NCBI GenBank assembly: GCA_027489965.1
Contig: JAIXZA010000084.1
Coordinates: 18,225-82,224, forward strand
Direction of reading: 5' to 3'
Length of the DNA: 64,000 bases
Source: Verrucomicrobiaceae bacterium
GTDB taxonomy: Bacteria; Verrucomicrobiota; Verrucomicrobiia; Verrucomicrobiales; Verrucomicrobiaceae
Part shown: positions 1 to 9,862 of the stretch, piece by piece
Position numbering within the stretch: the first letter of the stretch is position 1
Layout: every line of letters begins with the position of its first letter
The notes under the pieces: generated by a model
Databases searched by the model: none
Seen by the model: the letters and a program-made list of their open reading frames with translations, nothing else
What the model was told of the DNA's origin: nothing
Program-made: the position numbers and the translations under genes

Positions 1-24
1 AGCTGGTAGTGCCTTAAATCTCCG

Positions 25-783
25 ATGAAACGTGACACATCATTTGGCAGAAACAGTGGAATCGCTCTGGTGCTCCTGCTTTCACTGACCAGCTGTGTCA
101 CGTCACCGTTCTACGATCCTGTCCCAAAGCAGCCTGCGGCACTCAGGCAGCACATCGTGGATCGGATCGCCATGATCGTAACTCTGCCCCCTCAGCAGGC
201 GGCTAAGCTCATGCGTCAGTCGAGCCTGAATTCATCTCAGCCCGTCTCTGTGAGCACCGCCACGCCAATCGGCCCAAATGGCCTGCTACTGACGGCTGCA
301 CACGGGGTGAAAGGCATGAGTCCAAATGATGTCACCCTGGTTTATTATTCCCCGACAAGGCACAATCGCCGAGGCCAAGCACGAGTACTGTGGAGGGACG
401 AGCGTGCGGATTTGGCGCTCATTCAGGTCTCATTTCCCACGCCCTCTTATTACTCATGGACACCCCGTGATCGCACCCTGCCAGCCGGCACCCGCGTGAT
501 CCACGGCGGACTGGCGACAGGTCCAAAAGCGCAGGTCGGCCAGCTGCTAGAATCACTGGCAGGCACAGGCCATTTTGCGCGCCCTTGGGTTCGGCATAGT
601 CTGCGCCTCCAGCCGGGTGACAGCGGAGGCCCGCTTCTGGCTACAAGCGGCGAACTCATTGGCATCAATCGTGCGGTAGGCTACGTCGGAGTCATGGATA
701 CCAGCTTTTTCACCGAATCCCAAAGCACCCGGCCTGATCCGGCAAAAATCAACTCGCTGATCGCGGGGATGTCTGCTCATTGA
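25..783 (+). CDS. Trypsin-like serine protease lipoprotein
   Basis: A 252-residue predicted secreted lipoprotein. A hydrophobic N-terminus ends in a lipobox (LTSC, Cys24), so the protein should be lipid-anchored after export. The chymotrypsin-fold triad is visible: His93 in LTAAHG, Asp129 in ADLALIQV and Ser200 in PGDSGGPLL. There is no PDZ domain, so it is shorter than DegP/HtrA proteins. The stop codon overlaps the region where the next lipoprotein gene begins, so the two are probably co-transcribed. It is the first of three trypsin-like genes in the first 3.4 kb. The substrate is unknown. An active protease is likely because all three catalytic residues are present. Confidence 0.8.
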   Translation: MKRDTSFGRNSGIALVLLLSLTSCVTSPFYDPVPKQPAALRQHIVDRIAMIVTLPPQQAAKLMRQSSLNSSQPVSVSTATPIGPNGLLLTAAHGVKGMSPNDVTLVYYSPTRHNRRGQARVLWRDERADLALIQVSFPTPSYYSWTPRDRTLPAGTRVIHGGLATGPKAQVGQLLESLAGTGHFARPWVRHSLRLQPGDSGGPLLATSGELIGINRAVGYVGVMDTSFFTESQSTRPDPAKINSLIAGMSAH

Positions 784-794
784 GAAAACTCGAC

Positions 795-1226
795 ATGCAT
801 CCCTTCCTCAAAAAATTGCCACTCCTCCTAGCGGTCTGGTGGACGCTCACCAGCTGCCAGGTTTCTCGGGACGCCTTTGAGCTAGGGGCCACCCAAGCCA
901 ACTCAAATGGCCTCATGTCTGTACGCTCAGCACCGCCTACGATTGGCTTTCGCCGCTTGCAGGCATATTCGGGATTGAATCCAGCGATCAAAGTCTTCGT
1001 GCAAGCCAAGGGCTATCCTGATTTCATCATCGAGCAGCGGAAGCTGGGGAAAATGGCGATGGTGTGTTTTTATCCCAAAAAAAATCAGGCCTACATGATC
1101 CAGACACTGCTGAATCTTCCTGAAGAGACCCAAGTGCTTGGCCCCGAGCCCATCGGTGAAAAAGACAAACGTCTCTTTAAAGCCATCCGCGAGGTGGAAA
1201 ATGCGGCATCAGCTTATGGGCAATAA
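795..1226 (+). CDS. Small lipoprotein of unknown function
   Basis: A 143-residue protein starting at ATG 795. An in-frame TTG at 780 overlaps the previous stop but would add only five residues. The N-terminus is a lipoprotein signal peptide ending in LTSC. The remainder is soluble, with no domain I recognise. It lies directly behind the protease lipoprotein gene, so the two may act together at the cell envelope. Function unknown. Confidence 0.65.
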   Translation: MHPFLKKLPLLLAVWWTLTSCQVSRDAFELGATQANSNGLMSVRSAPPTIGFRRLQAYSGLNPAIKVFVQAKGYPDFIIEQRKLGKMAMVCFYPKKNQAYMIQTLLNLPEETQVLGPEPIGEKDKRLFKAIREVENAASAYGQ

Positions 1227-1376
1227 GCAGCTGGGCCTGTGAATGATTTTTTCTGTTGGGTTGCAGACTTTCTAGAGAAAAAGGTCTTACAGGATCTGAT
1301 TGACCTATTCTGACTTGCCAAATACGGAACCTTTCCAGACATTACCGGATCTCGACAGACGTACTCTTTTGCCGTC

Positions 1377-2348
1377 ATGCGCTTCATTCTTCCCGCGATT
1401 CTTCTCAGTATCTGCTGCCAAGCACAGATTGTAGAGAATCCATCGGCACGGACGACGATCTCAGATCTACTCAAAACCCAACAAAGCGTGCAGTCGCAGC
1501 TATCGCGCGTGCGGCCAGCCGTCGTCGCCATTCAGACGAATGATGGCACGGCCAGTGGGGTCATCATTTCTGAAGATGGCCTGATCCTCACCGCGGCTCA
1601 TGTGGCGGAGAAGCCGGGTCGCCAAATGCGTGTCATTTTGCAGGATGGTAAGCGCGTGATCGCCACCACACTGGGACTGGATAAATCTGCCGATGCTGCC
1701 CTGATGCAGCTCAATGACAACGACCTCAAATGGCCCTGCGTCAAAGTGAGTCGCGAAGTCCTGAAAACAAAGTCAGGGCAGTGGTGCTTCGCCCTCGGTC
1801 ATCCGGGCGGTTATGACAAAGAACGCGGCGTGGTTTTACGTGTCGGGAAAATCGTCAAACAAACCGCCAACTCCCTGCAAAGTGACTGCGTGCTCATGGG
1901 CGGAGATTCCGGCGGACCCCTTTTTAATCTCGAAGGTGAAGTCATCGGCATTCACAGCCAAATCTGGGAGGAGCGGGATCAAAACATGCATGTCTCCATG
2001 GCACCTTTTTTCCGCTCCTGGGATGATTTAAAAAGCAGCCAAATCATCCACGTCTGGGGCACTGGTAGTGGCGGATATCTAGGTGTCGAAATTGGCTCGG
2101 AAAAAGATGCGGCAGGCATCAAAGTGAATCGAGTGGCCAAAGGCAGCGCTGCTGAACGTGCTGGTCTTCAGCTAGGAGACGTCATCCTCAGCCTAGACGG
2201 CGAGTCGGTGCAATCAGAGGCCCAGTTTTTGAATGCCGTGCGTGCCCGAGCTGCGGGCACTCAAATTCAAATCCAAGTCCAGCGCTCGGGTAACCAGATC
2301 GACCTGAAAGCCATGCTCGGTAGCTTACCCAAGGAGGATGCTGCATGA
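1377..2348 (+). CDS. HtrA-like serine protease with C-terminal PDZ domain
   Basis: A 323-residue exported protease of the HtrA/Deg (S1C) type. A signal peptide covers about residues 1-17. The catalytic triad is intact: His75 in LTAAHV, Asp107 in SADAALM and Ser178 in GGDSGGPLF. A PDZ domain follows at about residues 225-315, recognisable by GSAAERAGLQLGDVILSLDG. Such proteases degrade or refold damaged envelope proteins, with the PDZ domain binding C-termini. The stop overlaps the start of the next gene (ATGA at 2345-2348), which suggests translational coupling to a degenerate relative. Confidence 0.85.
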   Translation: MRFILPAILLSICCQAQIVENPSARTTISDLLKTQQSVQSQLSRVRPAVVAIQTNDGTASGVIISEDGLILTAAHVAEKPGRQMRVILQDGKRVIATTLGLDKSADAALMQLNDNDLKWPCVKVSREVLKTKSGQWCFALGHPGGYDKERGVVLRVGKIVKQTANSLQSDCVLMGGDSGGPLFNLEGEVIGIHSQIWEERDQNMHVSMAPFFRSWDDLKSSQIIHVWGTGSGGYLGVEIGSEKDAAGIKVNRVAKGSAAERAGLQLGDVILSLDGESVQSEAQFLNAVRARAAGTQIQIQVQRSGNQIDLKAMLGSLPKEDAA

Positions 2349-3370
2349 GCTGGCGAATCACCCTTTTGATGTGTGCTACACTAAGTTCGGCAAAGGCTGA
2401 CTTGCGCGCCCCCTTGACTGCCTCAGAGCGCACCAACGGTGCTCAAACTTTGGCTGCTGTCTCAGCTCTCGAGAAGCGGATTCAGATCATGGCAGCTCCG
2501 GTGATCGATGCAGAAGGACTCACCCTTAGCACGGCCTCATGGGTCGGTTCAGAAGGATACTTCCTCACCAAAGCCAGCGACACCCCGAAACTAGAAGAGT
2601 GTAAAGTCCTCATCAGTCCCAGCGTCACTGTCGCGATTCGCGAGATCCATCGCTCAGCCGCTCATGATCTCGTTTTAGCTCAGGCGGTGGGAGTAAGCGG
2701 ACTGCCAACGCTTATCTTTGAACCCAAAGCCTGCCCCACTCGCTATGGCCAGTGGCTAGCGGCACCGGTTAAAGGCGGCAAAGCCGTGCGTATCGGTGTC
2801 ATTAGTGCTCAGCGTCGAAAGATCCCTGGTGGCGGTGCAGCCATGGGGGTGCGCATGGATGAAAAAACCAATAGCAAAGGCGTGCGCATTGCCGGAATCG
2901 CTGAGGACAGCCCTGCGGCGGCCGCCGGTCTCTTGGAAGACGATGTGCTGCTTTCTCTGGATGGACAAACACTCAATTCCTATCAAAGTGTGCACGATCT
3001 TGTCCGTGATCGCCAGCCCGGTGAGCAGATCGAGATCATCTATCGCCGTTCAGGAAAGGTGGCCAAAGTGCAACTCCGTCTGGCCAGCCGCAGCAAGATC
3101 CTGCAAAATTGGGAAGGCGAAGATTTTGCCAACGGAGGCATCTCCATTCGCACGGACAACTTTGCTCAAGTCATCCAGCATGACTTGCCTCTCTCTCCTC
3201 AGGACATGGGCAGCCCCTTGTTTGATCTTGAGGGTCACTTGCTTGGCATCAACATCGCCCGTGTCGATCGCATCACTACCTTTGCTTTACCAACGGAAAT
3301 CTTTTGGCCTTCCTTCCTTCCGCATCTTGAGGCCGACCGACATCCGCCCAAAGCGGTGAAGGCCAAGTGA
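2345..3370 (+). CDS. Catalytically degenerate HtrA-like protein with an inserted PDZ domain
   Basis: A 341-residue exported protein coupled to the upstream HtrA gene by a 4-bp ATGA overlap. It keeps the protease scaffold but has lost the nucleophile and the base: the His-site reads LTKAS (Ser78), the Asp site AHDLVLA is kept (Asp108), and the Ser site reads QDMGSPLF (Met288 where Ser is expected). A PDZ domain at about residues 165-247 lies between the Asp-site half and the Ser-site loop. In its neighbour the PDZ domain comes after the protease domain. This suggests a pseudoprotease that binds or regulates its active partner. The product role is inference; the residue losses are visible. Confidence 0.75.
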   Translation: MSWRITLLMCATLSSAKADLRAPLTASERTNGAQTLAAVSALEKRIQIMAAPVIDAEGLTLSTASWVGSEGYFLTKASDTPKLEECKVLISPSVTVAIREIHRSAAHDLVLAQAVGVSGLPTLIFEPKACPTRYGQWLAAPVKGGKAVRIGVISAQRRKIPGGGAAMGVRMDEKTNSKGVRIAGIAEDSPAAAAGLLEDDVLLSLDGQTLNSYQSVHDLVRDRQPGEQIEIIYRRSGKVAKVQLRLASRSKILQNWEGEDFANGGISIRTDNFAQVIQHDLPLSPQDMGSPLFDLEGHLLGINIARVDRITTFALPTEIFWPSFLPHLEADRHPPKAVKAK

Positions 3371-3468
3371 GTCCTATCTTTTAAAGCGCGGACCCATTGA
3401 GCGGCTTGGATCAAGATTTGCTGTTGGATTTCAAAGCGTCGCTATTTACTTGGAAGCAATCGTTGAGT

Positions 3469-4947
3469 TTATTCGAGCTTCGTCCTCTCCAGCGCTTGAT
3501 TCCAACCTGCGGTCAGCGCTTTTCTCTGCGAAGCTTTCATGCTGGGCAGGAAGCGGCGTTCAGCTTGCCATTGAGTGGCAATGTCAGACGGGTTTTTCCA
3601 GTAACCGATGCCCAATCCAGCGAGATAAGCCGCCCCAAGCGCCGTGGTTTCTGTGACGACGGGCCTAACCACCGGCACGCCAAGGAGATCAGCCTGAAAT
3701 TGCATGAGCAGGTTGTTGTTGCTAGCACCGCCATCGACACGCAATTCCCGAAGTTTCACCCCTGCGTCGGCCTGCATGGCGGTGAGGATGTCGGTCACTT
3801 GGTAAGCGATTCCTTCCAATGCCGCTCGGGCGATGTGGGCCTTGGTGGTGCCACGGGTGATGCCAGACATCAGTGCCCGTGCGTGTGGATCCCAATGCGG
3901 GGCACCGAGCCCTGCAAAAGCGGGCACGAGATACACGCCGCCCGTATCGGGCACTTGCGCTGCTAGCGGCTCGATCTCAGAGGAATGCTTGATGATTCCC
4001 AGGCCATCTCTCAGCCATTGAACAACGGCTCCGGCGATGAAAACACTGCCTTCCACGGCATATTCAAGAGGACCGTCTCCGAGTTGCCAAGCCACGGTGG
4101 TGAGTAACTTGTTTTTCGAGGTGATCTTCTTGGTGCCCGTGTGCATGAGCATGAAGCACCCTGTGCCATAGGTGTTTTTGACCATGCCGGGCTTGGTGCA
4201 GACTTGGCCAAACAACGCTGCCTGCTGATCTCCGGCCATGCCAGCAATGGGGATTCGGCCGCCGAGAAGCGTAGTCTCTCCAAAGAAACCGCTGGAAGGT
4301 TTCACTTCAGGTAAGGTGCTGGCGGGTATGCCGATGAGCTTCATGAGCTCCTTATCCCAGCGACCTTCCGTGATGTTAAACAGCATGGTTCGTGAAGCAT
4401 TGCTGACATCGGTGGCATGGACGAGACCGCGCGTTAGATTCCACAGCAGCCAGGAGTCAATGGTGCCAAAGGCTAGCTGTCCTGATTTAGCCAGAGTCTT
4501 GGCTTCAGGATTGTTTTGGAGAAACCAGCGCATTTTCGTGGCCGAAAAGTAGGCATCCACGACCAGACCCGTTTTCTCGGCAATCATCGCAGCGGCGCCT
4601 TTAGCCTTCAATTGATCACAGAAGCCAGCCGTGCGCCGATCCTGCCAAACGATGGCCTTGCCGACTGGTTTTCCCGTCTTCTTATCCCAAGCAACGGTGG
4701 TTTCCCGCTGGTTCGTGATGCCAATAGCAGCAATGTCCTTGGCCGTGAGTTTGGCCTTTTTCAGCACTTCTTTGGCCGTTCGGAGCTGTGTCTGCCAGAT
4801 TTCCTCCGCATCATGCTCTACCCAGCTGGGTTTCGGATAATGCTGGGTAAACTCCCGCTGCGCCGTTGCGACGACCCTCCCCGCCTGATCAAAGATAATG
4901 CTGCGGCTGCTCGTCGTGCCCTGATCCAATGCGAGGATGTATTTCAT
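3469..4947 (-). CDS. glpK: Glycerol kinase
   Basis: A 492-residue cytosolic FGGY-family kinase that phosphorylates glycerol to glycerol 3-phosphate using ATP. The N-terminal phosphate-binding motif [11 protein letters not shown], the family sequence ITNQRETT, and [10 protein letters not shown] and [14 protein letters not shown] in the second half all match glycerol kinase. The length is normal. No glpF or glpD gene is adjacent, so it seems to be a single-gene unit. Minor doubt about substrate remains because other FGGY kinases share these motifs, but the overall match is strong. Confidence 0.93.
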   Translation of the reverse strand: MKYILALDQGTTSSRSIIFDQAGRVVATAQREFTQHYPKPSWVEHDAEEIWQTQLRTAKEVLKKAKLTAKDIAAIGITNQRETTVAWDKKTGKPVGKAIVWQDRRTAGFCDQLKAKGAAAMIAEKTGLVVDAYFSATKMRWFLQNNPEAKTLAKSGQLAFGTIDSWLLWNLTRGLVHATDVSNASRTMLFNITEGRWDKELMKLIGIPASTLPEVKPSSGFFGETTLLGGRIPIAGMAGDQQAALFGQVCTKPGMVKNTYGTGCFMLMHTGTKKITSKNKLLTTVAWQLGDGPLEYAVEGSVFIAGAVVQWLRDGLGIIKHSSEIEPLAAQVPDTGGVYLVPAFAGLGAPHWDPHARALMSGITRGTTKAHIARAALEGIAYQVTDILTAMQADAGVKLRELRVDGGASNNNLLMQFQADLLGVPVVRPVVTETTALGAAYLAGLGIGYWKNPSDIATQWQAERRFLPSMKASQRKALTAGWNQALERTKLE

Positions 4948-5062
4948 GCCGCCGATTCTTCACATCAACGCGGGGATGACAAGCTGGATTGCAATGGGAA
5001 CAATCAAGTGATCCACAAAACAGCAGGATTGTGAATCACTTGGATGCTGGGTCGATCTCGAA

Positions 5063-6088
5063 TTAGATCAAGCACTCAGCGATCTGAACCGCATTCAGCG
5101 CGGCACCCTTGAGGAGCTGATCGCCGACGATCCAGAAGGACAGGCCATTATCCAAGGCACAGTCGAGGCGGAGGCGGCCGACTGCACAGTTATCACGGCC
5201 CGCGATGTCGAGGGCGAGAGGATACTGCTTGTTGGCTGGATCGTCGATGACGTCCAGACCGGGAGCCTTGCTGAGGATCTCGCGGGCGGTGGCCAAATCG
5301 ACGGGCTTTTCAAACTCGGCGCTGATGGCGATGCTGTGAGCGCGGAAGACGGGAATACGAACGCAGGTGACGCTGGCGCGGAAGTCCGGGTGGTGCATGA
5401 TCTTGCGCCCTTCGTTTTCCATCTTCATTTCTTCCTTCGTGTAGCCGCTATCCAGGAACGAATCCACATGCGGGATGGCATTGAAGGCGATCTGATGCGG
5501 ATAGACGGTCGGCTTGGAGTCCAGCTTCGCGGCATCCCAGGCGCGGTTTTCACTGGCCCATTCGCGGGACTGTTTGGCGAGTTCCTCGATGGCTTGTGCG
5601 CCTGTGCCCGAAACGGCCTGGTAGCTGCTGGCGATGATGCGTTTCACCCCAAAGGCCTGATGCAGGGGATAGAGCGCCATGAGGGAGATGGCGGTGGTAC
5701 AGTTTGGATTGGCAATGATGCCCTGATGGTTTTTGACGTCAGCCCCATTGATTTCAGGCACCACGAGCGGGACCGTTGGGTCCTGGCGGAAGTAGGAGGA
5801 ATTATCCACCACTACGGCACCAGCTTTCACTGCATGGGGGGCGAAATCACGCGAGATACCGCCACCGGCACTGAACAGAGCAATGTCCACACCGGCGAAG
5901 CTGTCGGCTGTCAGTTCCTTGATGGTCACGTCTTCACCTTTGAATTTCATCGTCTTGCCAGCGCTGCGGGCACTGGCGAGAAGGGTGAGCTGGCCGACGG
6001 GGAATCCGCGCTCTTCGAGGCAGCGCAGCATTTCCACTCCCACCGCTCCGGTGGCACCGACGACGGCGACGTGTTTCAGGTTACTCAT
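5063..6088 (-). CDS. asd: Aspartate-semialdehyde dehydrogenase
   Basis: A 341-residue enzyme of the lysine, threonine, methionine and diaminopimelate pathway. It reduces aspartyl phosphate to aspartate semialdehyde with NADPH. The NADP-binding glycine motif VVGATGAVG is at residues 9-17 and the catalytic Cys130 is in ANPNCTT. The start at 6088 (MSNLKHVAVVG) is chosen over an upstream in-frame ATG at 6127, because the shorter form begins right before the Rossmann strand as in the family. It is divergent from transketolase. Confidence 0.92.
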   Translation of the reverse strand: MSNLKHVAVVGATGAVGVEMLRCLEERGFPVGQLTLLASARSAGKTMKFKGEDVTIKELTADSFAGVDIALFSAGGGISRDFAPHAVKAGAVVVDNSSYFRQDPTVPLVVPEINGADVKNHQGIIANPNCTTAISLMALYPLHQAFGVKRIIASSYQAVSGTGAQAIEELAKQSREWASENRAWDAAKLDSKPTVYPHQIAFNAIPHVDSFLDSGYTKEEMKMENEGRKIMHHPDFRASVTCVRIPVFRAHSIAISAEFEKPVDLATAREILSKAPGLDVIDDPANKQYPLALDIAGRDNCAVGRLRLDCALDNGLSFWIVGDQLLKGAALNAVQIAECLI

Positions 6089-6286
6089 GGTTGTATTGGT
6101 TCTTAGTTGGGGAAAAAGGGCGCGCAAAGTAGGGGGGATCTGTGGGAATGCAAGGGGCTCAGTCTTCTTCTGCCGCTAGTTTTCTTCCTTGAAAAGCCAC
6201 CTCACGCCAGTAAAGAACCAGCCCGTGCGCTGGGCCGCCTCTCGCGCTGCATAATATCCATCACGCACTTCGCCTTACAATCTCTC

Positions 6287-8263
6287 ATGAATAAAGCCCT
6301 CCTCGCTCAAGCTGCCAATGAAGCCCGTGGTCTCGCCATGGATGCCGTTCACAAGTGCTCCTCAGGTCATCTCGGCCTTCCTCTCGGCTCGGCTGAGATC
6401 GGTGCCGTTCTTTTTGGTGAAAGCCTCCAGTGTGACCCAGCCGATCCGAAATGGCTGAATCGTGACCGTTTCATCCTGAGCGCAGGTCACGGCTCCATGT
6501 TCATCTATTCTTGGCTGCACCTGAGTGGTTACGCCGTGAGTATTGATGATGTCTCAAAGTTCCGTGTCCTCCACAGCATCACCCCAGGTCACCCAGAGTT
6601 CCATGAAACCCCAGGCGTGGAATCCACTACTGGCCCACTCGGTCAGGGCATTGGCAATGCAGCTGGTTATGCGCTTTCTGGCAAAATGGCAGCCGCCAAA
6701 TACAATACGGCTGACCACACGATCATCGACAATCACATCATCGCTCTTGCTGGCGACGGCTGCCTTCAGGAAGGTGTGGCCCGTGAGGCGATTGCCTTTG
6801 CTGCTCACAACCAGCTCGATAATCTCATCGTCATCTATGACTCCAATGATGTGACTTTGGATGCCATGGCCAAAGTGACTCAGAGTGAGGACGCACAAGC
6901 TCTTTACACAGCTCTCGGCTGGGAAACCGTGACCATCGACGGTCACGATCTGGAGGCCGTCAGTGCCGCCGTCGCCGCAGCTAAAAAGAATGACAATGGC
7001 AAGCCAAAGATGATCATCGCCAAGACGATCATCGGTAAAGGCATCCCCGAAGTCGCTGGCACCGCCAAAGGCCACGGAGAAGGTGGCGCTAAGTTCGTCG
7101 ATTCAGCTAAAAAGGGTCTGGGTATCCCTGAAGGCACTCATTTCTATGTCAGCGACGCGGTGAAAACCTACTTCGCCGACCTTAAAGCCAAGCGTGCTGC
7201 CGCTCATGCGGAATGGAAAGTTACCTTTGCTGCCTGGAGCGCTGCCAATGCAGGCCTGGCCGCTGAACTGGACGCCGCCCGCAATGGCAGCCTGAAGGCC
7301 GAAGATCTCCTCAAGGTGATCCCTGAATATCCAGCCGAAGGCAAAGCCGCGACTCGTAACAGCGGTGGCGAGATCATCAATCATCTGGCCAAAGCGGTGC
7401 CAAATCTGATCACTGGCAGTGCCGACCTCTTTGGTTCCACGAAAAACTACATCACGGGTGGTGGTGACTTCAGTGCAACCAATCGCACGGGTCGTAATAT
7501 TTGGTTCGGCATCCGCGAGCACGCCATGGGAGCTATCTGCAACGGGATCGCTTACGACGGTCTTTTCCTCGGCAGCTGCGCCACTTTCTTGGTTTTTGCT
7601 GACTACTGCCGTCCAAGCATTCGCTTAGCTGCCTTGGCCAAACTCCCAGTCACCTACATCTTCACGCATGACAGCGTCGGCGTCGGTGAAGATGGCCCGA
7701 CTCATCAACCGGTCGAGACCGTCAGTGGTCTGCGCGTGATTCCGAACCTCGACGTCATCCGCCCTGCTGATGCCGAGGAAACTGCCGGTGCTTTTGCGGC
7801 TGCCTTCAGCCGCGCTGATGGCCCGACCCTGCTCGCGCTTAGCCGCCAGGATCTGCCTCATCAGGGTGGAGCCAGCGCAACGGCGCGCCGTGAAGGCACG
7901 CTCAAAGGCGGCTACATCCTCGTTAAGGAAACGGCTGCTCTTGAAGCCATCGTCATCGCTACCGGATCGGAAGTTCAGTGGGCTGTCGAAGGTGCCAAAG
8001 GTAAGCCCAGCGTCCGCGTCGTCAGCCTTCCATGCTTCGAGCGTTTTGATCGCCAGGACGCTGCTTATCGCGAGTCCGTCTTACCAGTAGCCTGCACCAA
8101 GCGCGTTGCCATTGAAGCCGGCGTCTCCGGCCTCTGGTGGAAATACGTTGGTACCCAGGGTCAGATCATCGGTATTGATCGCTTCGGCATCAGCGCCCCA
8201 GGAAACACCGTCTTCAAGGAGCTTGGTATCACCGCCGAAGCTGTGGCGAAGGCGCTGGCCTGA
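6287..8263 (+). CDS. tkt: Transketolase
   Basis: A 658-residue thiamine-diphosphate enzyme that transfers two-carbon ketol units between sugar phosphates in the pentose phosphate pathway. Visible hallmarks are the substrate-binding His in [10 protein letters not shown], the TPP motif starting GDGCLQEG and continuing to YDSND, and the pyrimidine-domain sequence [10 protein letters not shown]. The open frame extends upstream to 6107, but ATG 6287 ([15 protein letters not shown]) gives the usual length and N-terminus. An intrinsic terminator follows at 8294-8330. Ribulose-phosphate epimerase of the same pathway lies far away at 42.4 kb. Confidence 0.94.
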   Translation: MNKALLAQAANEARGLAMDAVHKCSSGHLGLPLGSAEIGAVLFGESLQCDPADPKWLNRDRFILSAGHGSMFIYSWLHLSGYAVSIDDVSKFRVLHSITPGHPEFHETPGVESTTGPLGQGIGNAAGYALSGKMAAAKYNTADHTIIDNHIIALAGDGCLQEGVAREAIAFAAHNQLDNLIVIYDSNDVTLDAMAKVTQSEDAQALYTALGWETVTIDGHDLEAVSAAVAAAKKNDNGKPKMIIAKTIIGKGIPEVAGTAKGHGEGGAKFVDSAKKGLGIPEGTHFYVSDAVKTYFADLKAKRAAAHAEWKVTFAAWSAANAGLAAELDAARNGSLKAEDLLKVIPEYPAEGKAATRNSGGEIINHLAKAVPNLITGSADLFGSTKNYITGGGDFSATNRTGRNIWFGIREHAMGAICNGIAYDGLFLGSCATFLVFADYCRPSIRLAALAKLPVTYIFTHDSVGVGEDGPTHQPVETVSGLRVIPNLDVIRPADAEETAGAFAAAFSRADGPTLLALSRQDLPHQGGASATARREGTLKGGYILVKETAALEAIVIATGSEVQWAVEGAKGKPSVRVVSLPCFERFDRQDAAYRESVLPVACTKRVAIEAGVSGLWWKYVGTQGQIIGIDRFGISAPGNTVFKELGITAEAVAKALA

Positions 8264-8293
8264 TTCATCGCTTAGATCTCCAAGGATCTCATC

Positions 8294-8330
8294 AAAACCT
8301 CCCGTCGCCCAAAAGCACGGGAGGTTTTTT
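8294..8330 (+). terminator. Intrinsic terminator of transketolase
   Basis: A perfect 12-bp stem (AAAACCTCCCGT with ACGGGAGGTTTT) and an 11-nt loop, ending in a run of six T. It lies 31 bp after the tkt stop. Confidence 0.85.
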
Positions 8331-8333
8331 GTG

Positions 8334-8804
8334 ATGAACTCGCTAGGCTGTGGAGTTTGCTTTGACGTCCCCTATCCCCAAGTTCTGGCGAACGAAGCTA
8401 AGGCGGGCGAAGATCTAAAGGAAAGACTGGAGACTTGGCGGACTTTGGGTATTACCTGCGTTCCCCAAATGCATACAGACGATTCGAACGACACAACACT
8501 CCCTGGCAGCTACGATGCTGAGGTGGTTGAAAGTGTGTGGCAATCGGCTCAGGTTGTGCCTGGGAACGATCCGCAAGTTTGGCGGAAAGATGAATTTGGT
8601 GCATGGATTCACCGGCGGGATTACCGTCGGCGGCACAGTGAATTCGGTTGGGAGATCGCTGACTATGGCTATCGAATGCGGGCTACAGGCCTCACATCAC
8701 TGCGGCCCATGCAGTGGCAGAATCATGTGGACTTTCAGGTGGCCGCACGGCATCAGGCCGTGATTAGTGCCGATGGCCTACGCAATGCTCGAAGGCTAGT
8801 CTAA
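8334..8804 (+). CDS. Degenerate HNH-family protein
   Basis: An open frame of 156 residues from ATG 8334, or 111 residues from ATG 8469. The C-terminal half resembles a small HNH-nuclease-like family: VWQSAQVVPGNDP, WRKDEFGAWIHR, GWEIADYG and LRPMQWQNH. In the active relatives I know, the GWEI segment continues into an Asp-His pair and the end reads NLRPLHWQNN. Here the Asp-His is replaced by ADYG and the Asn-Leu by Ser-Leu, so nuclease activity is doubtful. The segment between the two possible starts contains a copy of a short dispersed repeat (8382-8400), so 8469 may be the true start. The 3' end overlaps the convergent gene by 4 bp. Confidence 0.5.
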   Translation: MNSLGCGVCFDVPYPQVLANEAKAGEDLKERLETWRTLGITCVPQMHTDDSNDTTLPGSYDAEVVESVWQSAQVVPGNDPQVWRKDEFGAWIHRRDYRRRHSEFGWEIADYGYRMRATGLTSLRPMQWQNHVDFQVAARHQAVISADGLRNARRLV

Positions 8805-9856
8805 AACGTCTTTAATTCCAGATCACCACAGTCTCTGCAGCGTGCTGTGGGATCACGAAACTGGGCAGAACACTGTGGACAGTAAGCCATGGAGCCAGCC
8901 TGTTTTTCTGGGATCTCTAGCATCTGCTCTTCGCCTATATTTTGGGCTTGGAGAAAGGCTGCCAGGGCACGCTTTTGCAGGGCTGTGGATTGAGCAGTTG
9001 AGTGTTGTAGAGATTTCCAGAAGAGGCGCAGTAACTTCAGTTTTTCAGCATCGCCCATTTCGGAGATGGCTGCCAAAGGATGCGCTTCGGGGGACAGGGC
9101 TTCACAAAGGTGATCTGCTGCCCGCATGGCATGTTGCGGAAGAAAGGCGCAGGCCACCATTTTCCAGAACCGATGCTTTAAAGGATGGGCTAGGCGTCCA
9201 CTAGCTCGCCAAAAAAGCGCTGCTTGAATCCACTGAAGGCTGATCAAAGCCGCCGCAGCATAGAGTACTTCGTGGCCATCTCCATAGCGGCGATAAATCA
9301 CGGTGATGACGCCAAAACAGGTGACGAAAATAATCGTCCCAAAAAGTCTCAGCAGGCGCGTCTGATTGGAAACCTGCTTCATGACAGCGCTTAGTGCTGC
9401 GCTGTTGAGGCTGTTTGTCGTCAGTTTTAGAAAGTCCTTTTCCCTGGCGGCTTCAGGCGACTTTTTCCAGCGCTGCAGCCGTTCTAGCCAGGCTTTGGCG
9501 CTGCTCTGATTGATGCAGTGCAGTTGATGCCCGGTGGTCAGGATCAGCATTGTGCCATCTAAAGTGGGCTGAACACTCTCCCACGGCAAGATTTGGTGAT
9601 TGGAGTTTTGCTGATCCAAAAGCTCCAGACCATCAGAACAGGGCGCGAGCTCCCAACAACGCAGATTTCCAAAAGCCTGTAAAGGCGGCAGGATGGGGAG
9701 TAGAATCAAATGTCTGCCTGCAAAATTGAGAGGTAAAAAGGGTCTGCTTAGCCCGCTGCGGGATGTCCATAACCAAGCGGACTTGGGCTGGAGTCTGAGA
9801 CTCTCGACCAAATATAGGAGCAAAAAAAGAGTGAACAGCCACTGCCCGTCGGTCAT
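8801..9856 (-). CDS. Membrane protein with C-terminal zinc ribbon
   Basis: A 351-residue protein of unknown function. There is a hydrophobic N-terminal segment and two adjacent membrane segments near the middle (starting LLRLFGTIIFVTCFG and VLYAAAALISLQWIQAALF). The C-terminus carries two CxxC knuckles (CPQC and CRDC), which form a likely zinc ribbon. It is followed 6 bp upstream by a DUF2167 gene on the same strand, so the two may form an operon. I do not recognise the family as a whole. Confidence 0.6.
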   Translation of the reverse strand: MTDGQWLFTLFLLLYLVESLRLQPKSAWLWTSRSGLSRPFLPLNFAGRHLILLPILPPLQAFGNLRCWELAPCSDGLELLDQQNSNHQILPWESVQPTLDGTMLILTTGHQLHCINQSSAKAWLERLQRWKKSPEAAREKDFLKLTTNSLNSAALSAVMKQVSNQTRLLRLFGTIIFVTCFGVITVIYRRYGDGHEVLYAAAALISLQWIQAALFWRASGRLAHPLKHRFWKMVACAFLPQHAMRAADHLCEALSPEAHPLAAISEMGDAEKLKLLRLFWKSLQHSTAQSTALQKRALAAFLQAQNIGEEQMLEIPEKQAGSMAYCPQCSAQFRDPTARCRDCGDLELKTF

Positions 9857-9862
9857 GGCAGA

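Noticed and set aside
5336..6106. 256-residue plus-strand frame antisense to asd
   Set aside because: It mirrors the well-supported dehydrogenase gene; no family features.
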